A stretch of DNA of 64,000 nucleotides from Mycolicibacter sinensis (GTDB lineage Bacteria > Actinomycetota > Actinomycetes > Mycobacteriales > Mycobacteriaceae), in contig NZ_LZJK01000053.1 in NCBI RefSeq assembly GCF_001667945.1, forward strand, positions 19,425 to 83,424, written 5' to 3'. The notes beneath the pieces were generated by a model, which saw only the letters and a list, made by a program, of their open reading frames with translations, had not been told where the DNA came from and searched no databases. The stretch's first letter is position 1; every line of letters starts with the position of its first letter. Below are positions 44,294 through 52,429 of this stretch, piece by piece. Both the position numbers and the translations under genes were made by a program.

Positions 44294-44755
44294 CTACACC
44301 TGCGCGGTGGCCAGCAAGGCCCGGATGCCCTCGGGGATCGGCACCGGCCGCCGGGTGCTGCGGTCGACGTAGACGTGCACCCAATGTCCGAGCGCGGCCA
44401 ACGGAGCGGCGGTGTCACCGGCGCTGGGGGCCCGGAACACCGCGAGCCGATAGGTGACGCTGCTGCGCCCCAGCCGGGTGACCGCCAGGCCGACCGCCAG
44501 CCGGTCCGGGAAGCCGAGTTCCCCCAGAAAGCGGCAGCCCGACTCCGCCACCACCCCGAGTTCCGGCATCGCGACCGGGTCCAGGTCTGGCACGTTGGCG
44601 GCGATCCAGCCGTTGATCGCGGTGTCGAACAGTTGGTAGTAGACCGCGTTGTTGAGGTGACCGAACATGTCGTTGTCGGCCCAGCGGGTCAACACCGGCC
44701 AGTGCACCGGAAAGTCCTGGCTGGTCAACCCTTCCGGCGCTGGCGGCGAACTCAT
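44294..44755 (-). CDS. hot-dog thioesterase, Rv0163-like
   Basis: A 153-aa 4-hydroxybenzoyl-CoA-thioesterase-type hot-dog protein. The catalytic segment TRWADNDMFGHLNNAVYYQLFDTAIN (about residues 23-48) contains the Asp and the D-x-x-x-H-x-x-N pattern. It should hydrolyse acyl-CoA thioesters; the chain is unknown. The ATG at 44755 is only two bases from the nearest possible start of divergent adhE1. It precedes the Rv0164-like gene by about 80 bp. The order adhE1/Rv0163/Rv0164 is conserved with M. tuberculosis. Confidence 0.9.
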   Translation of the reverse strand: MSSPPAPEGLTSQDFPVHWPVLTRWADNDMFGHLNNAVYYQLFDTAINGWIAANVPDLDPVAMPELGVVAESGCRFLGELGFPDRLAVGLAVTRLGRSSVTYRLAVFRAPSAGDTAAPLAALGHWVHVYVDRSTRRPVPIPEGIRALLATAQV

Positions 44756-44769
44756 GGTTGTATTCCAAC

Positions 44770-45882
44770 ATGGTTGCCATCCGCGGCGCGGTGCTGGAGC
44801 GGATCGGGGCGCCACGACCGTATGCCCGGTCTCGGCCGCTCACGGTGACAGAGCTGGACCTGGCGCCGCCGGGCCCGGGGGAGCTGCTGGTCCGGGTGGA
44901 AGCCGCCGGGGTCTGCCACTCGGATCTGTCGGTGGTCGACGGCAACCGGGTGCGGCCGGTGCCGATGCTGCTCGGCCACGAAGCGGCCGGCATCGTCGAG
45001 GCGATCGGCGCCGGCGTCACCATCGCGCCCGGGCAGCGGGTGGTGCTGACGTTTCTGCCGCGGTGCGGGCAGTGCCCGGCGTGCGCCACCGAGGGCCTGA
45101 CCCCGTGCGGGCCGGGCACCGCGGCCAACGGCGCCGGCACCCTGCTCGACGGCGGGATCCGGTTGCGCCGGGCCGGGCAGCCGGTCTTCCACCACCTCGG
45201 TGTCTCCGGTTTCGCCACCCATGCGGTGGTCAGCGCGGCCAGCGCCGTGCCGGTGCCCCACGACGTTCCCCCGTCGGTGGCGGCGCTGCTGGGATGCGCG
45301 GTGCTGACCGGTGGCGGGGCGGTGCTCAACGTGGCCCGCCCGGTGGCCGGGCAGACGGTGGCCGTGGTGGGGCTCGGCGGGGTCGGCATGGCGGCGGTGC
45401 TGACCGTGCTGGCGCACGACGGTGTGGATGTGATCGCGATCGATCAGCTCCCCGAGAAGCTCGCCGCGGCCAGTGGTCTGGGCGTGCAACGCACTTACAC
45501 CCCGCAGCAGGCCGTTGACGCCGGGGTGCGCGCTCCGATGGTGATCGAGGCGGTCGGTCATCCGGCGGCGCTGCAGACCGCGATCGATCTGACCGCCCCC
45601 GGGGGCCGCACCATCGCGGTGGGCCTGCCTGCACCCGATGCCCGGATCAGCCTGTCCCCGCTGGGTTTCGTCGCCGAGGGTCGCTCGCTGATCGGCAGCT
45701 ATCTCGGGTCGGCGGTGCCCGCGCGCGACATCCCGAAATTCGTCGCGCTGTGGCGCGCCGGCCGGCTGCCGGTGCAGCAGCTGGTGTCGGCGACCATCAC
45801 CCTCGACGACATCAACGAGGCGATGGACCGGCTCGCTGACGGCGCCGCGGTGCGCCAGGTCATCACGTTCGGCCAGGCCTGA
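44770..45882 (+). CDS. adhE1: zinc alcohol dehydrogenase AdhE1 (Rv0162c-like)
   Basis: A 370-aa medium-chain zinc dehydrogenase. The catalytic zinc site is seen in AAGVCHSDLSVVDG and GHEAAG; the structural zinc site is CGQCPACATEGLTPC. GLGGVGM marks the dinucleotide fold. LSPLGFVAEGRSLIGSYLGSAVPARDIP near the C-terminus matches Rv0162c. ATG 44770 is used; GTG 44758 is in frame and would place the start two bases from that of the divergent thioesterase. Neither leaves room for a normal leader, so a leaderless transcript or a promoter inside the opposite gene is likely. The 3' end overlaps the convergent BVMO gene by 20 bases. Confidence 0.9.
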   Translation: MVAIRGAVLERIGAPRPYARSRPLTVTELDLAPPGPGELLVRVEAAGVCHSDLSVVDGNRVRPVPMLLGHEAAGIVEAIGAGVTIAPGQRVVLTFLPRCGQCPACATEGLTPCGPGTAANGAGTLLDGGIRLRRAGQPVFHHLGVSGFATHAVVSAASAVPVPHDVPPSVAALLGCAVLTGGGAVLNVARPVAGQTVAVVGLGGVGMAAVLTVLAHDGVDVIAIDQLPEKLAAASGLGVQRTYTPQQAVDAGVRAPMVIEAVGHPAALQTAIDLTAPGGRTIAVGLPAPDARISLSPLGFVAEGRSLIGSYLGSAVPARDIPKFVALWRAGRLPVQQLVSATITLDDINEAMDRLADGAAVRQVITFGQA

Positions 45883-47344
45883 CCGGGTCGGGTTCGAAGA
45901 CGAAGTCGCCGGCCCGGAACCGTCGGGTCATCGCCCAGAACGCACCGGCGCTACGCGGCCACTGGGTGACCACCCGGCCGTTGGCCGCGCGGAAATAGTT
46001 GCTGCACCGGGTGGTCCAGACCGTGCCGTGCATCCAGCGGTCGATCTTGGCGATGAAGTCGGCCAACGCGGCGGGCCGCACCGCGACATAGGTGTGGCGT
46101 CTGCGCCGCAGGTACCGCAGCACCCGGACGATGTAGCGCGCCTGGGCTTCCAGCACGAAGATGACGCTGTTGGAGCCGACGTTGGTGTTGGGTCCATACA
46201 GCATGAAGAAGTTGGGGAACCCGGGCACCGCCATGCCCAGGTAGGCGCGCGGCCCGTCGCGCCACGCCTGCCGCAGACTGCCGCCCTCGCCCACCACCTC
46301 GATCTGACCGAGGTAGTCCGCCGCGGCGTATCCGGTGGCGCAGACCACCACGTCGACCTCGCACTCGGTGCCGTCCTCGGTGACCAGGGACCGGGACCGC
46401 AACGCCTTGGCCGGGCTGGTGACCACCTCGACATTGGGCCGACCCAGCGCGGGCAGGTAGTCCGAGGAGAACACCAGCCGTTTGCAGCCCAGCGGGTGGT
46501 CGGGGGTCAGCATGGCGCGGAGCCGCGAGTCGCTGATGCTGGTGTCCAGCAGGGCGCGCGCGGTGGCGGTGAACGCAGCCGTCTTGTCGCTGCCGTTCTC
46601 GATCACCGCGATGTTGGCCTCGCTGCGCAGCCATAGCCGAATCCGATACAGCCGCTTGGCCAGTGGGATGCGGGTGAACACCCAGTGCTCGCGGGCGGTG
46701 TAGCGGCGATCCGGTTTCGGCAGGATCCAGGTCGGCGACCGCTGCACCGAATAGACCTTCTCGGCGACCCGGGCCAGCTCCGGCACCAGCTGCGCCGCGG
46801 TCGAACCGGTTCCCAGCACCGCGATTCGGGCGCCGTCGAGTCGCACCGAATGGTCCCAGCGCGCCGAGTGCATCACGGTGCCGGTGAACGGCTGCTCCTC
46901 GGCAAGGTCGGGCAGCACTGGCTGGGTGAACAGGCCGACCGCCGAGACCACGAAGCGGTACCGGTACTCGGCGCCGTCGCTGGTGGTCAGGCACCACTGA
47001 CGACGGTCTTGCTCCCACCGGGCGGAGCGGATCTCGGTGCGCAGCATCAGGTGCGGCCCGAGACCGTGCTCGGTGGCGCAGCGTTCGAAGTAGGCCAGGA
47101 TCTCGGGTTGCTTGGACCACTGCCGCGACCAGTGCGGGTTGAGGTCGAACGAGTAGGAGTACAGGTGCGATTTGACGTCGCACGCCAGCCCCGGATAGGT
47201 GTTGATCCGCCAGGTGCCGCCGACGCCGTCCTCCCGGTCGAAGATGGTGAAGTCGGTAAAGCCGGCGCGCCGCAACAGGATTCCCAGCGCGAGCCCGCCC
47301 GGCCCGGCGCCGATGATGCCGATGTTCACCGGATCTGCAGGCAT
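45863..47344 (-). CDS. flavin monooxygenase, Baeyer-Villiger type
   Basis: A 493-aa class B flavoprotein monooxygenase. FAD is bound by GIIGAGPGG (residues 8-16) and NADPH by VLGTGSTAAQ. The Baeyer-Villiger fingerprint FxGxxxHxxxW is present as FTGTVMHSARW between them. GVGGTWRINTYPG, also typical, precedes. Such enzymes insert oxygen beside a ketone, giving an ester or lactone. It is the last gene of a seven-gene minus-strand operon and overlaps the SDR by 19 bases. With an SMP-30 lactonase 7 kb away in the same island, a ketone-to-lactone step is a reasonable inference. The true substrate is unknown. Confidence 0.9.
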   Translation of the reverse strand: MPADPVNIGIIGAGPGGLALGILLRRAGFTDFTIFDREDGVGGTWRINTYPGLACDVKSHLYSYSFDLNPHWSRQWSKQPEILAYFERCATEHGLGPHLMLRTEIRSARWEQDRRQWCLTTSDGAEYRYRFVVSAVGLFTQPVLPDLAEEQPFTGTVMHSARWDHSVRLDGARIAVLGTGSTAAQLVPELARVAEKVYSVQRSPTWILPKPDRRYTAREHWVFTRIPLAKRLYRIRLWLRSEANIAVIENGSDKTAAFTATARALLDTSISDSRLRAMLTPDHPLGCKRLVFSSDYLPALGRPNVEVVTSPAKALRSRSLVTEDGTECEVDVVVCATGYAAADYLGQIEVVGEGGSLRQAWRDGPRAYLGMAVPGFPNFFMLYGPNTNVGSNSVIFVLEAQARYIVRVLRYLRRRRHTYVAVRPAALADFIAKIDRWMHGTVWTTRCSNYFRAANGRVVTQWPRSAGAFWAMTRRFRAGDFVFEPDPVRPGRT

Positions 47345-48066
47345 TGGCCACCGTCCACGACGAGTTCGGCGCCGGTGATGAACGACGCCGCATCAGAGAC
47401 CAGGAACGACACCGCGTCGGCCACCTCGCCCGGGCGGCCGAGCCGACCGGTCGCGGCCACCGCGGCAAGCCGCTGTTGGGTGGTGTCATCGAGCATCGGC
47501 GTGGCGATCGGCCCGGGAAACACCGCGTTGACCCGTATCCCGGTCGGGGCGAGCTCGGCGGCGACCGTCTGGGTCAGCCCGCGCAACGCCCACTTCGACG
47601 ACCCGTAGGCGGCGTGCTGCGGGAAGGGCCGGATCGCCCCGGTGCTGCAGGTGTTCACGATGGCGGCGCCCTCGGCGGCGCGAAGTTGCGCCAGCGCCGC
47701 CTGGATCCCCAGGAACGGGCCCAGACAGTTGACCCGCCAGGCGCTTTCGAAGCCGCCCGGGGTCTCCTCGGCGATCGCCGCCCGGTGCAGGATGCCGGCG
47801 TTGTTGATCAGCGCGGTCAGCGCCCCGAAGCGAGCTACGGTCGCGGCCACCGCGGCCTGCCACTGCGGCGGGGAGGTCACATCGAGCGGAAGCCCGATCA
47901 CCGCGTCGTCGACCCGGCCGGCACGGCTTTGCAGGGCGGCCGCCAATTCCGCTTCATCGATGTCGCAGGCGGCGACGGCGAACCCGTCGGCGCGCAGCCG
48001 TTCCACGATCGCCCAGCCCTGCCCGCGGGCGGCGCCGGTGACCAGGGCGACCCGTGCGTGCGTCAT
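47326..48066 (-). CDS. SDR dehydrogenase of the catabolic operon
   Basis: A 246-aa classical short-chain dehydrogenase. TGAARGQG (residues 10-17), NNAG, a Ser in NTCSTG and the YGSSK pair (Tyr/Lys) are all visible, so it should be active. It probably uses NAD(H) on a secondary alcohol. ATG 48066 overlaps the aldolase stop by four bases and its 3' end overlaps the BVMO start. In the inferred pathway it would supply the ketone for the Baeyer-Villiger step; this is context-based. Confidence 0.88.
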   Translation of the reverse strand: MTHARVALVTGAARGQGWAIVERLRADGFAVAACDIDEAELAAALQSRAGRVDDAVIGLPLDVTSPPQWQAAVAATVARFGALTALINNAGILHRAAIAEETPGGFESAWRVNCLGPFLGIQAALAQLRAAEGAAIVNTCSTGAIRPFPQHAAYGSSKWALRGLTQTVAAELAPTGIRVNAVFPGPIATPMLDDTTQQRLAAVAATGRLGRPGEVADAVSFLVSDAASFITGAELVVDGGQCLQIR

Positions 48067-48818
48067 TCGTGGCTGCCCCGAGCCTCGTTGAGATGCTCGA
48101 GCGCCCCGCACCGCAGCGCCTGGGCTTCGGCGGCCAGCGTGATCATCTGATAACCCAGCCCGGCCAGCATGCGTCCGGCCGCACCGGATCCGCCGTGGAT
48201 CGCGGCGATGACCCCCGCCGCCGACGCCGCGCGCTGGATCCGGGTCATCGCCTCCCGTAGGCCGGGGTGGGTGGTGGCCTGCGCTACCGGCACCCCCATC
48301 GAGATCGCCAGATCGGCGGGCCCGACGTAGACTCCGGCCAGCCCGGGCACCGCACAGATCCGGTCCACATCGGCCAGGGCGGCGGCGGTCTCGATCATCG
48401 CGAACACCTCCGCGCGTGATTCGAGAGCGGACAGGTCGCGGCCCAGCGCGGGCCGCAACGGACCGAAGCTGCGGACCCCGTCCGGCGGGTACCGCGTGGC
48501 GGACACCGCGGCCGCCGCCTGCTCGGCGGTCTCGATCAGCGCGATGATGACCGCGTCGGCCCCGGCGTCGAGCACCCGGCCGATCGGCGCGGCATCCGCA
48601 TTCGGCAACCGCACCGCGGTGGCGATCGGCAGGTGTTCGATCTGGCGCAGCATGCCGGCGATCGCGGCGTCGTCGAGGTAGCTGTGCTGGGCGTCGAAAC
48701 CCACGTAGTCGTAGCCCGCCCGGGCGAATTCCTCCGGCCCCAGCACCGTGGGCCCGGTGATCCAGCCGCCCCACAGCGGTGTCCGGTCGCCGAGGGCGGC
48801 CCGCAACGCGGGCATCAT
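48063..48818 (-). CDS. HpcH/HpaI-family aldolase
   Basis: A 251-aa class II (metal-dependent) pyruvate aldolase-type protein. Seen are the ALGDRTPLWGGWITGPT start, YDYVGFDAQHSYLD with the catalytic-type His, IALIETAEQAAAAV and AMIETAAAL with the metal-binding Glu, and YVGPADLAISMG with the metal-binding Asp. Members cleave 4-hydroxy-2-oxo acids to pyruvate and an aldehyde, or act as 2-keto-3-deoxy-sugar or citramalyl-type lyases. ATG 48818 overlaps the dehydrogenase stop (ATGA); a second ATG follows immediately at 48815. It may perform the carbon-carbon cleavage in this pathway. Confidence 0.87.
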   Translation of the reverse strand: MMPALRAALGDRTPLWGGWITGPTVLGPEEFARAGYDYVGFDAQHSYLDDAAIAGMLRQIEHLPIATAVRLPNADAAPIGRVLDAGADAVIIALIETAEQAAAAVSATRYPPDGVRSFGPLRPALGRDLSALESRAEVFAMIETAAALADVDRICAVPGLAGVYVGPADLAISMGVPVAQATTHPGLREAMTRIQRAASAAGVIAAIHGGSGAAGRMLAGLGYQMITLAAEAQALRCGALEHLNEARGSHE

Positions 48819-49783
48819 GCGACGATCGCGATCTTGACCCGATCCGGTACCGGACGGGTCGCCAGTTCGAACGCGGCCTGCACGTCGTTGCAACCGAAGA
48901 TGTGGGTGACGTAGTCGCCCAGTAGTGCGGGCTGCTCGGCGGCGAACCTACCGGCGGCCTCCAGCATCCGCGCGCGGTCGCGGGTCACCCCCGATATCAA
49001 CGTCAGGTTGTTGCGCAGCATCGTGCGCATGCTGATCGGGTAGCTGTCGTCGTCGGGAACTCCGAAGTACAAGACGGTGCCGCCGGGCGCGACGGCTTCG
49101 ATGGCGTGGCTCAAGGTGGCGACCTGGTGGCCGACCGCCTCGATCACGATCTCGGGGCGGTCGTCGGCATCGAGGCGCTGTACCCAGCGATCGCTGGTGG
49201 ACCGCACCGCGGTGTCGACGCCGAAGGCGGCTGCGACGGCGCGCCGGTCGACGGGGTCGACGCCGGTGACCCGCCGGGCGCCCGCGGCGTTGGCGACCGC
49301 ACTGAACAGCAGGCCGATCGAGCCCTGGCCGAGCACCGCCACATGGCGGCCGGCCAGGTCGGGAAGCTGTTCGACGGCGTAGAGCACACAGGCCAGCGGT
49401 TGCAGTCCCACCGCCTGCGCGGGCGCCAGCGCCGGGTCGTAGCGGGCGAGTCCGTCACCGTCGGCGATGACCCGCTGCATCAGGCCGTCGAAACCGGATG
49501 CCCACCCGACGACCCGGTCGCCGGGGCGGTGCCGCGGATGCCGGCTGGCGAGCACATCCCCGACGATCTCGTGGATCGGGAAGCCGTTCTTCTCCGCCGC
49601 GCTGGCACCGCTGTCCCCCGGCAGCCGGCCCTGCGCCCCACGGAACGCGGGCAAGTCGCTGCCGCACACCCCGGCGGCGACGAAGGCCAGCAGCACCTGC
49701 CCGTCGCCGACCTGGTGCTCGGTGAGGTCGGGGACCTCGATCCGCTCGAATTGGTAAGGGGCGATCAGCCGGTGGGCCCACAT
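48815..49783 (-). CDS. MDR-family dehydrogenase (zinc alcohol dehydrogenase-like)
   Basis: A 322-aa medium-chain dehydrogenase. AAGVCGSDLPAFRG carries the first zinc-type Cys, and FPIHEIVGDVL the His/Glu pair. The structural-zinc cysteine cluster is absent, as in short MDR members. GQGSIGLLFSAVANAAGA is the nucleotide-binding motif. It probably oxidises an alcohol formed by the neighbouring P450. Start ATG 49783 lies three bases after the P450 stop, and the stop overlaps the aldolase start. Substrate unknown. Confidence 0.85.
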   Translation of the reverse strand: MWAHRLIAPYQFERIEVPDLTEHQVGDGQVLLAFVAAGVCGSDLPAFRGAQGRLPGDSGASAAEKNGFPIHEIVGDVLASRHPRHRPGDRVVGWASGFDGLMQRVIADGDGLARYDPALAPAQAVGLQPLACVLYAVEQLPDLAGRHVAVLGQGSIGLLFSAVANAAGARRVTGVDPVDRRAVAAAFGVDTAVRSTSDRWVQRLDADDRPEIVIEAVGHQVATLSHAIEAVAPGGTVLYFGVPDDDSYPISMRTMLRNNLTLISGVTRDRARMLEAAGRFAAEQPALLGDYVTHIFGCNDVQAAFELATRPVPDRVKIAIVA

Positions 49784-49786
49784 GGC

Positions 49787-51013
49787 TCAGACCTCCACCG
49801 GGATGGTGTTCCAGCCCCACTGGAAGCTCGACGGCAGCCTGGTCGCCCCGTCTTCGACGATGCGGTAGTCGCCGACGCGGCGCAGCCATTCGGCCACCAG
49901 CACAGTGACTTCGAGGCGGGCCAGGTGGTAGCCGATGCAGAAGTGCTGTCCACGGCCGAACGCCAGCGATCGGGTAATCGGGCGATCCCAGTGGAATTTG
50001 TCGGGGTCGGGGTACTGGCGTTCATCGCGGCTGGCCGAGGCCAGCAAGGTGATGATGCGCTGCCCCGGTGCGATCGTGGTGTCGTGCACCGTGAACGGTT
50101 TGCGGGCGGTGCGCGCAAACCATTGCGCCGGAGCGCAGTAGCGGATCATCTCCTCGCGGGCTTGTTCCACTCTGTTCAGGTCGGCGCGCACCGCGGCGAG
50201 CTGCTCGGGTCGCCGCGCCAGCTCCCACAGCCCGTGCGCGACGATCTTGGGCACCGTCTCGGTACCGCCGATGAAGATGCACAGCAGTTGTGTTGCCGCT
50301 TCGACGTCATCGAGCGCACGGCCGTCCGGTAGCCGGTAGTGCAGCATCCCGTCGACGATCGGCAGGTCGTCCTGCCGATGCTCGGCGCGCCGGGCTTGCA
50401 CGGCCGGGATGAGGTATTCCAGGTAGTTGGGCCGCGCGGCGGCGGTGTCGACCCCGCTGCCGGCCTGCGCGAGGCTGCCGGCGTTCACCGCCGCCAGCAC
50501 GTCGGCGGCGAGCTCGAGGGGGATGCCGAGTAACTCGCAGACCACTTGGGCCACCACGATTCCGCCGTAGTCACCGGTCAGGTCGAAGCTGCCCTGTGGC
50601 AGCAGCTCATCGAGCCGTTGATTGGCCAGCGTGCGGATCCGGTCCGCCCAGTCGTTCACCGACCGGGGCCGAAATGCCGGTGACTGCAGCCGGCGGATGT
50701 CGTCGTAGATCGGTTTGTCGAACACCGCGTGGAACGGCAGGGGGTGCAGCGGGGGATCCGGCACCGGTCCGCTGTTGTGGTGGGCCAGGACGTTGGCCGC
50801 GGGCAGCGTTCCCTCGGAGGCGACGAACGTGCCGTCGCTGACCGCGAGCACCTCCCAGATGTCGTCGAATCGGGAAAGCGCGTACAGGTCCCATTTGGGC
50901 ACGTAGTACACCGGGTGGTGATCGCGCAGCACGCGATAGTACGGCAGCGGGTCGGCCATCACCGCCGGGTCGAACGGATCATACGAGAAGTCCGGAGGCG
51001 CAGCCGTTTTCAT
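49787..51013 (-). CDS. cytochrome P450
   Basis: A 408-aa soluble bacterial P450. The I-helix motif is IFIGGTETVPKIV, the K-helix ExxR is in EEMIRY, and the haem ligand is Cys359 in FGRGQHFCIG. The N-terminus has no membrane anchor. It would hydroxylate a hydrophobic substrate using an electron chain; no ferredoxin or ferredoxin reductase gene lies in this operon, so partners must be elsewhere. ATG 51013 overlaps the upstream gene stop by four bases. It is the central oxidase of the catabolic island. The CYP family cannot be assigned by eye. Confidence 0.93.
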   Translation of the reverse strand: MKTAAPPDFSYDPFDPAVMADPLPYYRVLRDHHPVYYVPKWDLYALSRFDDIWEVLAVSDGTFVASEGTLPAANVLAHHNSGPVPDPPLHPLPFHAVFDKPIYDDIRRLQSPAFRPRSVNDWADRIRTLANQRLDELLPQGSFDLTGDYGGIVVAQVVCELLGIPLELAADVLAAVNAGSLAQAGSGVDTAAARPNYLEYLIPAVQARRAEHRQDDLPIVDGMLHYRLPDGRALDDVEAATQLLCIFIGGTETVPKIVAHGLWELARRPEQLAAVRADLNRVEQAREEMIRYCAPAQWFARTARKPFTVHDTTIAPGQRIITLLASASRDERQYPDPDKFHWDRPITRSLAFGRGQHFCIGYHLARLEVTVLVAEWLRRVGDYRIVEDGATRLPSSFQWGWNTIPVEV

Positions 51014-51726
51014 TCGGCGCCACCCTGGAGCGGACACGGCGGCAGCGCCTGCAGGATGGCGTCCTCCCAGCCGTCCCGCAGTGCCGGCGCCATGCTCATC
51101 CAGGTGACGATCTCAGCCGGCGGTTGATCCTTCCAGGACGGGTAGTGCTGCGCGAAGCAATCCCAGTCGCCGTCGAGCGCCCAGTAGTGGATGACCTCGT
51201 TGAAACGGAACGTGGTGGTGAACGAACCGAGCCAGCGTTTGCCGGTGCGTTCTGACCATGGCACGTACAGGCGCTCCAGTTCCCGGATGTAGTCGTCCTG
51301 GCGGCCGGGCTTGGTCTGCATGATCTCCTGGATCACCAGGGTGGCATCGAAGTCGATGTCGCGCAGCTGTGCCAGGGTCTTGTTGTGCGGGCCGGGATAC
51401 ATGATGCGGCCCTCCCCGGATGCGCCGATGCCGGTGAGGTACTTCGCCCACTCGGTGGCGGTGTGCTCATGGCTGCCACCGCGGCCCTGCGCCCGCCCGA
51501 TGCGGGCGTAGTCGGCGAAGGCGTCGATCTCCCAGAGGATCGTGACCTGCGGCCAGTGACCGTTGTAGCGGGTGGTCTCCCATAGCCCGAACAGCCGCGC
51601 GCCCAGCTCGCTCATCATCGGCTGGTAGAGGTCGGTGAACGCGCCGGTGAATTCGGCGCTCCCGCCACGGCCAAGCTCGATGGTCTCGTGCAGATACAGC
51701 AGCGTGTGGTCGTAGTGTTTGCGCAT
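51010..51726 (-). CDS. NIPSNAP-like dimeric alpha/beta-barrel protein
   Basis: A 238-aa protein with two weakly repeated halves of about 110 residues. The first contains YLHETIELGRGGSAEFTGAF and LFGLWETTRYNGHWPQVTILWEIDAF. The second contains VIQEIMQTKPGRQDDYIRELERLYVPW and LGSFTTTFRFNEVIHYWALDGDW. This is the pattern of tandem ferredoxin-like (NIPSNAP/dimeric barrel) domains. No signal peptide or metal motif is evident. Such proteins recur in mycobacterial steroid and terpenoid gene clusters with no proven role. ATG 51726 overlaps the upstream stop by one base. Confidence 0.65.
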   Translation of the reverse strand: MRKHYDHTLLYLHETIELGRGGSAEFTGAFTDLYQPMMSELGARLFGLWETTRYNGHWPQVTILWEIDAFADYARIGRAQGRGGSHEHTATEWAKYLTGIGASGEGRIMYPGPHNKTLAQLRDIDFDATLVIQEIMQTKPGRQDDYIRELERLYVPWSERTGKRWLGSFTTTFRFNEVIHYWALDGDWDCFAQHYPSWKDQPPAEIVTWMSMAPALRDGWEDAILQALPPCPLQGGAE

Positions 51727-52283
51727 CAATCGACCGGCACCAGATCGGAACGGACCGGCAGGCAGCGCTTCTGGTCGCTCCGGAACATCTCCGGCGCGTC
51801 GATTCGGCCGTCGGCCGGGGCGTCGGCGGCCAGCAGGGCTTGCCGTTTGAAGGCGCGCCCTGCCACGGTGAGCACGTGCCGCACGGCGCAGAGGCGGTGA
51901 TTCACCGCCACCGGCCCGCTTTCGCCCCACAGGACGACCTCGGTCACACGGCACCGCAGCGCCGCCTGCACCCGCTGGCGGATCCGGGGATCTCTGGCGG
52001 ACGCGTCGGCGGCGACAGCCAGGCCGTGTCCGGCCACGTCGCCGGTCGCTGCGGACAGCTCGGCCTCCAGGTCGGCGGTGTGCACGCCGAGGATCTGCAA
52101 CGCCCGGAGGTTCTGGTGCGCCGGCACCATCACGGTGACGTCCCACCCGGTGGCCACCCGGTGATACAGCCACCCGCCGGCCGCCTGCACCAGCGCGGTG
52201 ACGTCGAGTGCCATGACATCAAGGTGATAGCGCAGATGCGGCTCCTCGGACGGCGGGTCCAGCGCCGCAGCGGTGCTTGTCAT
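51726..52283 (-). CDS. hypothetical protein, first gene of the catabolic operon
   Basis: A 185-aa protein I do not recognise. The first 100 residues look alpha/beta (LDVMALDVTALVQAAGGWLYHRVATGWDVTVMVP), and the middle has an all-helical Ala-rich part. VLWGESGPVAVNHRLCAVRHVLTVAGRAFKRQALLAA follows, with a basic end. No signal peptide. The start ATG 52283 has an 86-base leader after the predicted minus-strand -10. It heads seven overlapping genes, so it is expected to act in the same pathway, perhaps as a regulator or a structural partner; this is inference. Confidence 0.7.
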   Translation of the reverse strand: MTSTAAALDPPSEEPHLRYHLDVMALDVTALVQAAGGWLYHRVATGWDVTVMVPAHQNLRALQILGVHTADLEAELSAATGDVAGHGLAVAADASARDPRIRQRVQAALRCRVTEVVLWGESGPVAVNHRLCAVRHVLTVAGRAFKRQALLAADAPADGRIDAPEMFRSDQKRCLPVRSDLVPVD

Positions 52284-52368
52284 CGCATCATCCCAGCTCG
52301 TCGTGAGAATCCGGACGGCACCACCGGCCGGATGCGCTCCGCTCGACCGCGGAGCCCAACTCTGGGAG

Positions 52369-52398
52369 ATATTACAGTTGACGCTGAAGTTGTAAAGT
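52369..52398. promoter_or_regulatory. bidirectional promoter/operator of the catabolic island (site A)
   Basis: TTACA (52372-52376) and TGTAA (52391-52395) form an inverted repeat with a 14-base centre. On the plus strand this reads as -35 ATTACA, 16 bases, -10 TAAAGT, ahead of the DUF427 gene. On the minus strand it reads as -35 TTTACA, 16 bases, -10 TAATAT, ahead of the seven-gene operon. A small TTGTT-G-AACAA palindrome follows at 52405-52415. One element could thus drive and control both directions. Confidence 0.6.
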
Positions 52399-52429
52399 CA
52401 CGAATTGTTGAACAAAGGGGGGAACCGCC

